Source of the DNA: Dyella subtropica
GTDB lineage: Bacteria > Pseudomonadota > Gammaproteobacteria > Xanthomonadales > Rhodanobacteraceae
Assembly (NCBI RefSeq): GCF_026283965.1
Contig: NZ_JAPDPD010000023.1
Location: 20,210-84,209 of the forward strand
Length of the DNA: 64,000 nucleotides
Reading direction: 5' to 3'
A program made the translations under genes and the position numbers. Below the pieces are notes generated by a model. That model saw only the letters and a program-made list of their open reading frames with translations, did not search any database and was not told where the DNA came from. Shown one piece after another: positions 53,801 to 61,946 of this stretch (position 1 is its first letter; each line of letters begins with the position of its first letter).

Positions 53801-54271
53801 CTACGGCGCCACCAATTCCAACGCCATCACAATGGCATCCTCCCGCCCCACCTTCGCCGGGTAATACTTCGGCCGACGGCCGATCTCGATAAAACCCACC
53901 GACTGATAGAGCGTCTGCGCCACCGGATTCGAAGGCCGCACTTCCAGAAACACCCGCTGCGCACCATTCCAGCGCGCCACATCCAGCAAGCGCTTCAGCA
54001 AATGCCGCCCAAGACCCAGCCCGCGATGCGCCTGGCCGATGCAAAGGTTGAGCACGTGCGCCTCGCCCGCTGCCACTGAAAGCACGCCGTAGCCAGCGAC
54101 CTCGCCGTCCACCCACAGCACCCAGCATGGATGTCCGGCTTTAAGGCAATCGCTGAAGATGCCCTCGCTCCATGGAAAATCGTAGGAAGCACTTTCCATC
54201 GCGCTGACCGCAGGCAGGTCGTCGCGACGCATGGCGCGAACTTCCGCATGGGGCCGGGCGACGGCGACCAC
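53801..54271 (-). CDS. rimI: Ribosomal protein S18-alanine N-acetyltransferase-like
   Basis: 156 residues from a GTG at 54271, 9 bases after a GGGAGG site and 5 bases past the upstream stop. GNAT fold: AEVRAMRRDDLPAVSAME, VDGEVAGYGVLSV, the acetyl-CoA-binding IGQAHRGLGLGRHLLKRLL, and FLEVRPSNPVAQTLYQSVGF. RimI acetylates the N-terminal Ala of S18 (and may have wider targets). It is the last gene of pssA-holD-rimI. The ORF extends to an ATG at 54328, inside the upstream gene. Confidence 0.88.
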   Translation of the reverse strand: MVAVARPHAEVRAMRRDDLPAVSAMESASYDFPWSEGIFSDCLKAGHPCWVLWVDGEVAGYGVLSVAAGEAHVLNLCIGQAHRGLGLGRHLLKRLLDVARWNGAQRVFLEVRPSNPVAQTLYQSVGFIEIGRRPKYYPAKVGREDAIVMALELVAP

Positions 54272-54276
54272 TTGGC

Positions 54277-54759
54277 TCAGCCTCCCGCCTGCGCCAGGGC
54301 GCGGCGCAGACTGCGCAAAGCGTTCCACAGGCGCCGCTTGCCGGCTGCGGAGGCATACACGCTGGCGGGTTCGTCCGCCAGAACGATATGCGCCTGATTG
54401 AGCGTGGCCGCAGGCAGTTCACGCCCCAAGGCGTGCGCCTGGGCATCGCCGAACACCAGATAGGCACGGGCCACCGGGGCCGAGGCCAGATGCCCATCGC
54501 GCACCTCGATACGCGCGGCGCGGGCCAGGGCCGGGCCGAAGGAATGAAGCGCCCGCCCAAGCAGGTCCAGCGCTTTCGTATCGCAACCCGCGGGCAGCAA
54601 CACCACGCAGTCGCCGACCTGGGCGTCCGGCATGGGCGCCGCGGAAACGGAACCGGGCACTTCCGCCGGCATTGGCGCGGCACGGCGCACCCACGGCGTC
54701 ACACCGAGGGCACGCAAGACCCGCGTGCGATGCGCCGAGCTGGCAGCGGCCTGGGCCAT
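54277..54759 (-). CDS. holD: Putative DNA polymerase III psi subunit (HolD-like)
   Basis: 160 residues. Its N-terminus RTRVLRALGVTPWVRRAAP resembles the E. coli psi peptide that binds the clamp loader (xLQQLGITQWSLRRPG), the most conserved part of HolD. The C-terminus KRRLWNALRSLRRAL also resembles psi (ARAALWQQIC). In E. coli holD adjoins rimI, as here. The middle is Ala-rich and not conserved, so sequence searches might miss it. I compared from memory, not with a search. An upstream GTG at 54768, overlapping pssA, is better placed for its ribosome-binding site. Confidence 0.6.
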   Translation of the reverse strand: MAQAAASSAHRTRVLRALGVTPWVRRAAPMPAEVPGSVSAAPMPDAQVGDCVVLLPAGCDTKALDLLGRALHSFGPALARAARIEVRDGHLASAPVARAYLVFGDAQAHALGRELPAATLNQAHIVLADEPASVYASAAGKRRLWNALRSLRRALAQAGG

Positions 54760-54764
54760 GGCGC

Positions 54765-55541
54765 TCACGCCACGCCTCGACGGCGGCGACGCGTAGCCCT
54801 TCCCCACAAGGTCATGACAGGGCCGGACAACAGGTACAGGGTGAACACCACGAACAATACGCGCGGCGGGTCCACGAAGAACGGAATCAGAATGAGCAAG
54901 CCGACGATGATCCACAGGAACGGCACGCGATCGCGGTCGCCCATCGGCAGCGACTTGAAGCTGTAGTAGCGGAAGCGGCTGACCATCAGCAAGCCGACGG
55001 TCACAGCCATGAACGGCGTAAAGAAGCACACCTCCTCGCCGACCACACCGAACTTGTCCATGCTCCACACGAAAGACATGCACACGGCCGCCGCCGCCGG
55101 GCTGGCCAGCCCCTGGAAGTAGCGCTTGTCGGCCACGCCGACCTGGGTGTTGAAACGCGCCAGGCGCAGCGCCGCGCAGGCCGCGTAGATGAAAGCCGCC
55201 GCCCAGCCGATCTTGCCCCACAGCGGGCCGTAATTCTTCAATGCGGACAGCGACCAGGTGTACATCACCAGCGACGGCGCCAGCCCGAAGCTGACCAGAT
55301 CGGAGAGAGAGTCGTACTGCACGCCGAATTCGCTCTGGGTGCCGGTGGCGCGCGCCACGCGGCCGTCCATGCCATCCAGCAGGGCCGCCACGAACACGGC
55401 GATGCCCGCGTCGCTGTAATTGCCGCCGATGCTCGCAATGATGGCGTAGAACCCGGCGAACATGGCGCCGGTGGTGAACAGATTCGGCAGCAGGTAGATG
55501 CCCCGATGCCGCGGCGGGCGGACTGGCGTGCTCTCGCTCAT
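54765..55541 (-). CDS. pssA: CDP-diacylglycerol--serine O-phosphatidyltransferase
   Basis: 258 residues, type II integral-membrane PssA. The CDP-alcohol phosphotransferase motif is intact: D59-G60-x2-A63-R64-x8-G73-x3-D77-x3-D81. About eight membrane helices, with positively charged cytoplasmic loops. It makes phosphatidylserine from CDP-diacylglycerol and serine, the precursor of phosphatidylethanolamine, in the inner membrane. It heads the pssA-holD-rimI unit, and its stop overlaps a possible GTG start of holD. Confidence 0.93.
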   Translation of the reverse strand: MSESTPVRPPRHRGIYLLPNLFTTGAMFAGFYAIIASIGGNYSDAGIAVFVAALLDGMDGRVARATGTQSEFGVQYDSLSDLVSFGLAPSLVMYTWSLSALKNYGPLWGKIGWAAAFIYAACAALRLARFNTQVGVADKRYFQGLASPAAAAVCMSFVWSMDKFGVVGEEVCFFTPFMAVTVGLLMVSRFRYYSFKSLPMGDRDRVPFLWIIVGLLILIPFFVDPPRVLFVVFTLYLLSGPVMTLWGRATRRRRRGVA

Positions 55542-55645
55542 GAAACAATCCGTGACGGAATACGCGCAGTGTAAACCATCGCTTGAGTCCGATCCGGCGG
55601 GGTGCTAACAAGGGCGCCACACCTCTGAACCTCCCGGAGAAGACC

Positions 55646-56086
55646 ATGCGTCGCCCGTTGATCGCCGTCGCCCTGCTGCTGCTTGCCCCCCTGGCCATGG
55701 GCCAGGCTTACAAGTGGACCGATGCCAGTGGCACCGTGCACTACTCTGACAATCCGCCGCCGAAGGGCACCCAGTTCAAGCGTGTCACCACCACCGGCAG
55801 CGTCCAACCGCTCGCCGAGCCAGCGGCGCATGGGCCCGAGAGCACATCGCACGAACCGGCCAAACCAGCCGCAGCGTCCACCGCTGCTCAGAAGCCAATG
55901 GCCGACACCCCGGAAAACCGCACCAAACTCTGCGCCACCTTGAAGAGCAACCTGGAAACACTGCGCAGCAAGCAGCCGGTGGTGATGCAGGAAAACAACC
56001 AGCCCAAGCTGCTGGACGATGCCCAGCGGCAGCAGCAGCAGGCCACCGCGGAAGCCCAGTACAAGCAGTTCTGTCCGAACCAGTAG
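55646..56086 (+). CDS. Exported DUF4124 domain protein
   Basis: 146 residues from the ATG at 55646. A signal peptide (cleavage after AMGQ) precedes a DUF4124 domain YKWTDASGTVHYSDNPP, a Pro/Ala-rich linker and a helical tail rich in Gln with two cysteines (KLCATLKSNLE, YKQFCPNQ). Such proteins are periplasmic and common in Xanthomonadales; function unknown. A CTCCCGGAGAAGACC leader includes the ribosome-binding site. Divergent from pssA. Confidence 0.83.
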   Translation: MRRPLIAVALLLLAPLAMGQAYKWTDASGTVHYSDNPPPKGTQFKRVTTTGSVQPLAEPAAHGPESTSHEPAKPAAASTAAQKPMADTPENRTKLCATLKSNLETLRSKQPVVMQENNQPKLLDDAQRQQQQATAEAQYKQFCPNQ

Positions 56087-56187
56087 GCGTTTTGCCCCGC
56101 CCGCCGGGCACGGCGGGCGGCAAGGCGGCGCGGAGCCGGTACTGCGGGCCGCTATAATCGGTTCTTTTTCACGCCGGATTCGCCCGC

Positions 56188-57885
56188 ATGCGCCTTAGCC
56201 AGTTCCACTTGGCCACCGTCAAGGAAGTCCCCGCCGATGCCGAGATCGCCAGCCATCGCCTGATGCTGCGCGCCGGCATGATCCGCAAGCTCGCCTCCGG
56301 CCTGTACACCTGGTCGCCGCTAGGCCTGCGCGTGCTGCGCAAAGTGGAACAGGTGGTGCGCGAGGAAATGAACCGCGCGGGCGCCATCGAAATGCTGATG
56401 CCCTCCGTGCAGCCGAAAGAGTTGTGGGTGGAAACCGGCCGCTGGGAAAAATTCGGCGGTCAGCTGCTGAAGATCAAGGACCGCAAGGAGCAGGAGTTCT
56501 GCTACGGCCCCACGCATGAAGAAGTCATCACCGATTTCGCGCGCAACGAGCTGAAGAGCTACAAGCAGCTGCCGGTGAATTTCTATCAAATCCAGACCAA
56601 GTTCCGCGACGAGATCCGCCCCCGCTTCGGCGTGATGCGCGCTCGCGAATTCCTGATGAAGGACGCCTACTCCTTCCACCTCACCCAGGAATCGCTGGCC
56701 GAAACCTACGACGCGATGTACCAGGCCTACAGCCGCATCTTCACCCGCCTGGGCCTGAAGTTCCGCGCGGTGCAGGCCGACACTGGCGCCATCGGCGGCA
56801 ATGCCAGCCATGAGTTCCAGGTGCTGGCCGATTCGGGCGAGGACGCCATTGCGTTCTCCGATGGCTCCGAATACGCCGCCAACATCGAGAAGGCCGAAGC
56901 ACTGGCTCCGGCCGGTGCCCGCCCTGTCGCCGCGGCCGCACTGCAGCGCGTCGACACGCCCACGCAAAAGACCATCGACGAGGTCGCCACCTTCCTTAAG
57001 GTGTCTCCACAGCAGTGCATAAAGACCATTCTGGTGCAGGGCAGCCAGGGGCTGGTCGCGCTGTGCGTGCGCGGCGACCATGAGATCAACGAGGTGAAGG
57101 CCGGCAAGCTGGCCGAGCTGCCGGGCGAATCCGTGCTCGCCACCGAAGCGGAGATTCTCGCCGTCACCGGCACCCGCCCGGGCTTCATCGGGCCGGTAGG
57201 GCTGCCTGCCGAGATCCCCGTTATCGTGGACCGTAGCGCAGCCATGCTGGCCGACTTCGTCTGCGGCGGCAACGCCGACGGTACCCACTACACCGGCGCC
57301 AACTGGGAGCGCGACGCGCGCGTCACCCGCATCGAAGACCTCCGCAAAGTGGTCGAGGGCGACCTCTCGCCGGACGGCAAGGGCACGCTGCACATCGCGC
57401 GCGGCATCGAAGTCGGCCACGTGTTCCAGCTGGGCAATAAATACGCCGAAGCGCTTGGCGCCACCGTGGTGGACGACCAGAGCAAGGCCCAGGTGATGCT
57501 GATGGGCTGCTACGGCATCGGCGTCAGCCGCATCGTGGCCGCCGCCATCGAGCAGCGCCACGACGAGGCCGGCGTGATCTGGCCGGAGGCGATGGCGCCC
57601 TGGCGTATTGCTGTCTGCGTGATCAACCCGAAGAACAGCCCCGCCGTGGTGGAGGCCGCCGAGGCGCTCTATCGCCAGCTCAATGAGCGCGGCATCGAAA
57701 CCGTGCTCGACGACCGCGGCCTGCGCCCTGGCTCCATGTTTGCCGATATGGAGTTGATCGGTATTCCGCATCGCGTCGTGGTGAGCGAGCGCGGCATCGC
57801 CGCCGGCACGCTGGAATATCGCGCGCGCCATGAAACGGAAAGCCGCGCCATCAGCGCCGACGAGTTGTTCGCCCTGCTCGGCTGA
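56188..57885 (+). CDS. proS: Prolyl-tRNA synthetase (bacterial type)
   Basis: 565 residues, the length of the bacterial form with an inserted editing domain. Class II motifs: [50 protein letters not shown], and [17 protein letters not shown]. The INS editing domain (about 220-400: [19 protein letters not shown] and [16 protein letters not shown]) removes Ala-tRNA-Pro. It charges tRNA-Pro. Followed by a strong intrinsic terminator. Confidence 0.97.
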   Translation: MRLSQFHLATVKEVPADAEIASHRLMLRAGMIRKLASGLYTWSPLGLRVLRKVEQVVREEMNRAGAIEMLMPSVQPKELWVETGRWEKFGGQLLKIKDRKEQEFCYGPTHEEVITDFARNELKSYKQLPVNFYQIQTKFRDEIRPRFGVMRAREFLMKDAYSFHLTQESLAETYDAMYQAYSRIFTRLGLKFRAVQADTGAIGGNASHEFQVLADSGEDAIAFSDGSEYAANIEKAEALAPAGARPVAAAALQRVDTPTQKTIDEVATFLKVSPQQCIKTILVQGSQGLVALCVRGDHEINEVKAGKLAELPGESVLATEAEILAVTGTRPGFIGPVGLPAEIPVIVDRSAAMLADFVCGGNADGTHYTGANWERDARVTRIEDLRKVVEGDLSPDGKGTLHIARGIEVGHVFQLGNKYAEALGATVVDDQSKAQVMLMGCYGIGVSRIVAAAIEQRHDEAGVIWPEAMAPWRIAVCVINPKNSPAVVEAAEALYRQLNERGIETVLDDRGLRPGSMFADMELIGIPHRVVVSERGIAAGTLEYRARHETESRAISADELFALLG

Positions 57886-57957
57886 ACTTGCTCGACTGAA
57901 CCGGCACGACATAACCGAATGGCGGCAGCCCCGCCATTCCGGCCTCCATCGCTAATC

Positions 57958-57984
57958 AAAACGGCCGCATGATGCGGCCGTTTT
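57958..57984 (+). terminator. Intrinsic terminator of proS
   Basis: A perfect 12-bp stem AAAACGGCCGCA with TGCGGCCGTTTT around a TGA loop, ending in a short T-run, 73 bases after the proS stop. Confidence 0.9.
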
Positions 57985-58160
57985 GCTATCCGCTATCGGG
58001 AAACACATTAGGCAGAACGCGGAATCCTTCCAAAATAGATTGGCCATTGCGAAAGCGACGCCTAAGCCGGGCGGGATTATCGCAATCATTTACGAGCATC
58101 CACATCCGCTTTGCAATTGACGAAAAATTCATGGAGAATCATTCGCGCAACACACTGGCT

Positions 58161-58178
58161 TTTTAGTTTCAACTAAAA
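58161..58178. promoter_or_regulatory. Perfect palindrome upstream of hns
   Basis: TTTTAGTTTCAACTAAAA is an 8-bp perfect inverted repeat with a 2-base spacer, 43 bases before the hns ATG, in an AT-rich upstream region (57985-58221) that otherwise holds no gene. A dimeric regulator, possibly H-NS itself, could bind here (inference). Confidence 0.35.
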
Positions 58179-58221
58179 CAACAAATGCCTCTAATGGCTC
58201 ATTATCATCCCGGGAGTCGTC

Positions 58222-58548
58222 ATGGCCGTCGATATCAAAAATCTCAATCACAATCAGCTCAATGAACTGATCAACAAGGCGCAGCTCCGTCAGAACGAAC
58301 TGCGCAAGGAAAAGGTCGGCAAGCTGCGCGAAAAGATTCACGCATTGATCAAGGCCGAGGGTTATGCCTTCGAAGACATCTTCGGCCAGGGTGTACGTGG
58401 CAAGGCCCGCAAGTCGGGTGGCATCGTGCCGCCGAAGTACCGCAACCCGGCCGATCCGGAGCAGACCTGGTCCGGCCGCGGCAAGCGTCCGCGCTGGTTC
58501 AACGATGCGCTGAAGGCCGGCAAGAAGGAAAAAGACCTGGCGATCTGA
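58222..58548 (+). CDS. hns: H-NS family nucleoid-associated protein
   Basis: 108 residues. The N-terminal coiled coil (LNHNQLNELINKAQLRQNEL to KLREKIHALI) forms the oligomerisation region, and the C-terminal domain has the core YRNPADPEQTWSGRGKRPRW. The minor-groove loop is TWSGRGKRPRW, in which SGRGKRP replaces the TGQGRTP of E. coli H-NS, typical of the XrvA/BpH3 group. It silences AT-rich genes. GGGAG precedes the ATG. It appears to be monocistronic with its own terminator. Confidence 0.93.
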   Translation: MAVDIKNLNHNQLNELINKAQLRQNELRKEKVGKLREKIHALIKAEGYAFEDIFGQGVRGKARKSGGIVPPKYRNPADPEQTWSGRGKRPRWFNDALKAGKKEKDLAI

Positions 58549-58571
58549 CCCGCCCGGTTCGTGCACGACAA

Positions 58572-58597
58572 AACGCCGGCCATTGGCCGGCGTTCTT
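58572..58597. terminator. Intrinsic terminator between hns and the ThrE gene
   Basis: A perfect 10-bp stem AACGCCGGCC with GGCCGGCGTT, loop ATT, followed by TTCTT. It lies 23 bases after hns and 20 bases beyond the end of the convergent ThrE gene, so it may serve both. Confidence 0.8.
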
Positions 58598-58617
58598 ATG
58601 AGTGCATTCCAGTCAAT

Positions 58618-59901
58618 TCAAAGCGAACGCCGCGGTGCCACCAGCAAATCGCCAAACAGCAGCCCCGCGACCAGTGAAATCAACAACGTTATCAGCAGCA
58701 CGCCGGTATCCAGGCCAAGCGAAGTATCGCGCTCCAGCAAATACGATACGCTGCGAAATCCCACGCTGCCAGGCACCAGCAGAATGATGCCCGGTTCGCG
58801 AACCACCGCCCCCGGGCGATGGGCATAACGCGCATACACATTGGCCAATGCGCTGAGCATGAAACCGCCCAAAAATACGCCAAAAGGCGCCGCCGGCACG
58901 GCGCCGGAAACGAGTCCGCCCCAGCGCGTGGCGAGATAACCCAGCACCACGGCAGCCATCACCACCAGCCAATCCTTTCGCGCGGCGCGAAAAGTGATGG
59001 CGAAAGCAAAGGCCGCCGCCAGTAAAGCCGGATAATCCGTCCACGCCGGCAACGGCGGTAGCGCGAAATCGTGCGGGTAAATACCTACCGCGGCGCACAG
59101 CTGCGTGCCAGCCACGGTGCCGAAGGTCAGCTTGAGCAGGCTCGACACGGCCCCGCCCATCCTCGCCATGCCGGCCACCAGATGCTGACTGGAAATCTCG
59201 CGGACGCCCGTGGTCAACGCCATGCCGGGCACCAGCACGATCAGGCTGGCCAGCACCACCGACTTGATCGCCAGCGGCACCACAAAAGCACTCACCACGA
59301 TCGCCACCACGGTGGCCACCAGCGCACAGATCGCCTCGCTGGCCACCGCCAGGCGCGGTCGCTTCGCCGACAACACCGTGATCATGCCGATGATCAAACC
59401 GATCAGCGCGGTCGTGAGCAGGTCCGCCCACGAACTGTGCAGCAGCAAGGCCACCACACTGGCCGCCGCCAGCCCGTAGCTGGCGATCACCCCGGCCTGG
59501 GCGCGGCGGGTATCCGGCTTGCCGAGTTCCCGCAACAAACGAAAACCTTCGCGCAGATCCAATTCACCGGCGATCACCTGGTCGGCGATCAGATCCGCCT
59601 GACATAGGCGTGCAAGATTCACGTCGCCCGGTGGCAGGCGCATCACCTGGGTCACCTGGGCCACGCCATCGTCGCCCTGGGCTAGGTCCGCAAAGGAAAT
59701 GATGATCGCCGTGGGGCTGGACCAGACATCCGCCGCCAGCCCCAGCCGCTGCGCGGAACCGGAGATCGCCATCTCCAGACGCGGTGCCGAGGTGCCGTAC
59801 TGGTGCAGCCGGCGCGCCAACTCCACCAGAAAGGCAATACGGGTATTCAGCGCCGTAGTGGCGAACTGGGTGGTCGACAGCGAAGCAGGCGAAAAAGTCA
59901 T
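58618..59901 (-). CDS. Threonine/serine exporter family protein (ThrE-like)
   Basis: 427 residues. A soluble N-terminal ThrE domain (about 20-130: FLVELARRLHQYGTSAPRLE, TAIIISF) is followed by about ten membrane helices in two sets. These include the later ThrE_2 part with VPGSVGFRSVSYLLERD (about 375-395). Both halves of the transporter, separate genes in some bacteria (yjjP-yjjB), are fused here, as in Corynebacterium ThrE. It probably exports threonine and serine or small dicarboxylates; the substrate is inferred. Confidence 0.9.
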   Translation of the reverse strand: MTFSPASLSTTQFATTALNTRIAFLVELARRLHQYGTSAPRLEMAISGSAQRLGLAADVWSSPTAIIISFADLAQGDDGVAQVTQVMRLPPGDVNLARLCQADLIADQVIAGELDLREGFRLLRELGKPDTRRAQAGVIASYGLAAASVVALLLHSSWADLLTTALIGLIIGMITVLSAKRPRLAVASEAICALVATVVAIVVSAFVVPLAIKSVVLASLIVLVPGMALTTGVREISSQHLVAGMARMGGAVSSLLKLTFGTVAGTQLCAAVGIYPHDFALPPLPAWTDYPALLAAAFAFAITFRAARKDWLVVMAAVVLGYLATRWGGLVSGAVPAAPFGVFLGGFMLSALANVYARYAHRPGAVVREPGIILLVPGSVGFRSVSYLLERDTSLGLDTGVLLITLLISLVAGLLFGDLLVAPRRSL

Positions 59902-59960
59902 GCCGCATTCTTACCCGGAAGCCAGGGGCTTGAATACGTTTGGCCGTCCAGGCGATGTGC

Positions 59961-60293
59961 CTACCAGAGATTCAGATGGCAGCTACCAGCACCGCCGCCA
60001 AGCCAACCGGCCAGCAAGAACACCACCAGTACCGCCATCACAGAACCAGCCAACCCGATAAGCCGACGGCGCCACAGCCCCGCCTCACGACGCATACGGG
60101 ACGCAATCACAGCAGCCACAAGCAACAGCACCGGCACCAGCGGCCACGCATACATCGCCATCAAGACCAACAAGAGCAAGGACCAACCGAATGCATCTTC
60201 CCCACATGCAGGAAGGTTGACTCCCAGCATCGCGGCAAAGAGCAATGCCAGTATCCATGCCAATACAAATCCGAAGCGACCGAGCCAGGCCAT
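59961..60293 (-). CDS. Small membrane protein of unknown function
   Basis: 110 residues. ATG at 60293 is preceded by a strong GGAGGG site. Three predicted membrane helices: FVLAWILALLFAAMLGV, SLLLLVLMAMYAWPLVPVLLLVAAVIA, and IGLAGSVMAVLVVFLLAGWL. The loop MRREAGLWRRR is basic. It follows nfeD by 26 bases on the same strand, so it may be the third gene of the qmcA-nfeD unit. No family recognised. The codon pattern is weaker than in its neighbours, so it could be non-functional. Confidence 0.55.
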   Translation of the reverse strand: MAWLGRFGFVLAWILALLFAAMLGVNLPACGEDAFGWSLLLLVLMAMYAWPLVPVLLLVAAVIASRMRREAGLWRRRLIGLAGSVMAVLVVFLLAGWLGGGAGSCHLNLW

Positions 60294-60319
60294 GATGCGC
60301 GAACCCTCCATGGATGACG

Positions 60320-60769
60320 TCAAGCGACTGGCCTTACTTTCAACGTATTGCCGTCCACGGCGATCACCTCGACCGTGCTGCCCTCGGGCAGATCCGGTCC
60401 GCTGACCAGCCACAAACCATCCCCTACGCGCGCCTTGCCGCGACCGTTGACGATGGCTTCCGCCAGCACATAACGCTGCCCGATCTTTTGCTCGCCGCGC
60501 CGATTCAGACGCGTGTCGCCAGGCTCGGCGCGCTGCAGCTTCGGACGCAGCAGATACCAGTAAGCCGCGCAGGAGAGAAAGGCCAGCACAACGAAAGCGA
60601 TCGACTGCGACAGCAGCGACAGTTCCGGCCATACCAGCATCAACACGCCGGTAATCGCTGCGGCGATGCCGATCCACAACATGAAATAGCCGGGCAGCAT
60701 CACCTCCATGGCGATCAGCACCAGTGCGAGGATCCACCACAGGTAGTGCGTTGCAGTGCTTGCAAACAT
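60320..60769 (-). CDS. NfeD family membrane protein
   Basis: 149 residues from the ATG at 60769. Two or three membrane helices (YLWWILALVLIAMEVMLPGY, LWIGIAAAITGVLMLVW, IAFVVLAFLSCAAYWYLL) precede a cytoplasmic OB-fold NfeD domain (about 90-149: GQRYVLAEAIVNGRGKARVG, WLVSGPDLPEGSTVEVIAVD). NfeD partners with SPFH/stomatin proteins and may help assemble or act on them. It is downstream of qmcA, separated by 148 bases that contain a REPIN. Confidence 0.9.
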   Translation of the reverse strand: MFASTATHYLWWILALVLIAMEVMLPGYFMLWIGIAAAITGVLMLVWPELSLLSQSIAFVVLAFLSCAAYWYLLRPKLQRAEPGDTRLNRRGEQKIGQRYVLAEAIVNGRGKARVGDGLWLVSGPDLPEGSTVEVIAVDGNTLKVRPVA

Positions 60770-60803
60770 GAAACACCCCCAAAAGAAACGCCGAAGATGA
60801 TGC

Positions 60804-60909
60804 TGTAGGAGCGCACCCTGTGCGCGAAAGGTACTTGAAGGTGTCGTTGCCTTCGACCCAACAAGCGGGCGCCTGTCGGCACCTTTCGCGCACAAGGTGC
60901 GCTCCTACA
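60804..60909. repeat. REPIN-like inverted doublet, copy 3
   Basis: Inverted units start TGTAGGAGCGCACCCTGTGC on the left; the right unit matches with one A/C change, and the arms extend to AAAGGT/ACCTTT. It lies between qmcA and nfeD, so it is transcribed as a hairpin between the two cistrons. Confidence 0.82.
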
Positions 60910-60917
60910 TGAGCCCG

Positions 60918-61856
60918 TTACGTGCGCCGGGCTGCGGCTTTCTCCTGCTGCTGCCCCAGTGACTCCTTGGCCAGCTCGGCGATACCCGCCAATGAGCCCA
61001 GCACGCCGGTCGCCTCTATCGGCAGCAACAGCATCTTCTGATTCGGCGAGTGCGCCATTTCCTTCAACGCTTCGACATACTTGTTAGCGACGAAGTAGTT
61101 GAGTGCGTTGACGTTGCCGTTGGCAATGGACTCGGAAACCATCGCCGTCGCCTTGGCTTCGGCTTCGGCCGATCGTTCGCGTGCTTCGGCGGCGCGGAAT
61201 GCCGCTTCCTTCTCACCTTCGGCGGCAAGGATCACCGACTGCTTCTCGCCTTCGGCCTTGAGGATCGCCGCCTGACGGAAGCCTTCCGCCTCGAGAATGT
61301 TTGCGCGCTTCTCGCGCTCGGCCTTCATCTGTCGCGCCATCGAATCGATCAGGTCGCGCGGCGGCGCAATATCCTTGATCTCGATGCGGTTCACTTTGAC
61401 GCCCCACGGATGCGTCGCCTCATCCACCACACGCAGCAACTTCGCGTTGATGGCGTCGCGCTGACTCAGCGATTCGTCCAAATCCATCGAGCCAAGCACG
61501 GTACGGATGTTGGTCATCACCAGCGCCAGCGCCGCCTGTTCGAGATTGGACACCTCGTAGGCAGCCTTGGCCGCGTCCAACACCTGATAGAACACCACGC
61601 CATCCACGCGGACCACGGCGTTGTCCTTGGTGATCACGTCCTGCGACGGCACATCAAGCACCTGCTCCATCATGTTCATCTTGCGGCCGACCGCATGATA
61701 GATCGGCATAAGGAAATGCAGGCCGGGCGTGAGCGTGCGCGTATAGCGACCGAACGTCTCCACCGTCCACTCGAAACCTTGCGGCACGATGCGAACGAGT
61801 TTGGCGATCGCGATGATCGCGACGACGACAAAGACCAGTGCAAAAAGCTGTCCCAT
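60918..61856 (-). CDS. qmcA: SPFH/stomatin family membrane protein (QmcA-like)
   Basis: 312 residues from the ATG at 61856, which follows an AGGAGGG site. An N-terminal membrane helix (FALVFVVVAIIAIAKLV) precedes the SPFH/PHB domain (GFEWTVETFGRYTRTLTPGL, VFYQVLDAAKAAYEVSNLEQ, LDESLSQRDAINAKLL) and a long coiled coil (REKRANILEAEGFRQAAILK and EARERSAEAEAKATAM). Such proteins scaffold membrane domains and often bind FtsH. Its partner NfeD is next downstream. Confidence 0.93.
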   Translation of the reverse strand: MGQLFALVFVVVAIIAIAKLVRIVPQGFEWTVETFGRYTRTLTPGLHFLMPIYHAVGRKMNMMEQVLDVPSQDVITKDNAVVRVDGVVFYQVLDAAKAAYEVSNLEQAALALVMTNIRTVLGSMDLDESLSQRDAINAKLLRVVDEATHPWGVKVNRIEIKDIAPPRDLIDSMARQMKAEREKRANILEAEGFRQAAILKAEGEKQSVILAAEGEKEAAFRAAEARERSAEAEAKATAMVSESIANGNVNALNYFVANKYVEALKEMAHSPNQKMLLLPIEATGVLGSLAGIAELAKESLGQQQEKAAARRT

Positions 61857-61946
61857 TGCCACCCTCCTATCCATGACGAGGGCTTGAGTATAGGTGACGC
61901 CTACGTTGAATAGATCAGAGCATCCCTAGGGTGGCTGGTTACGTGA

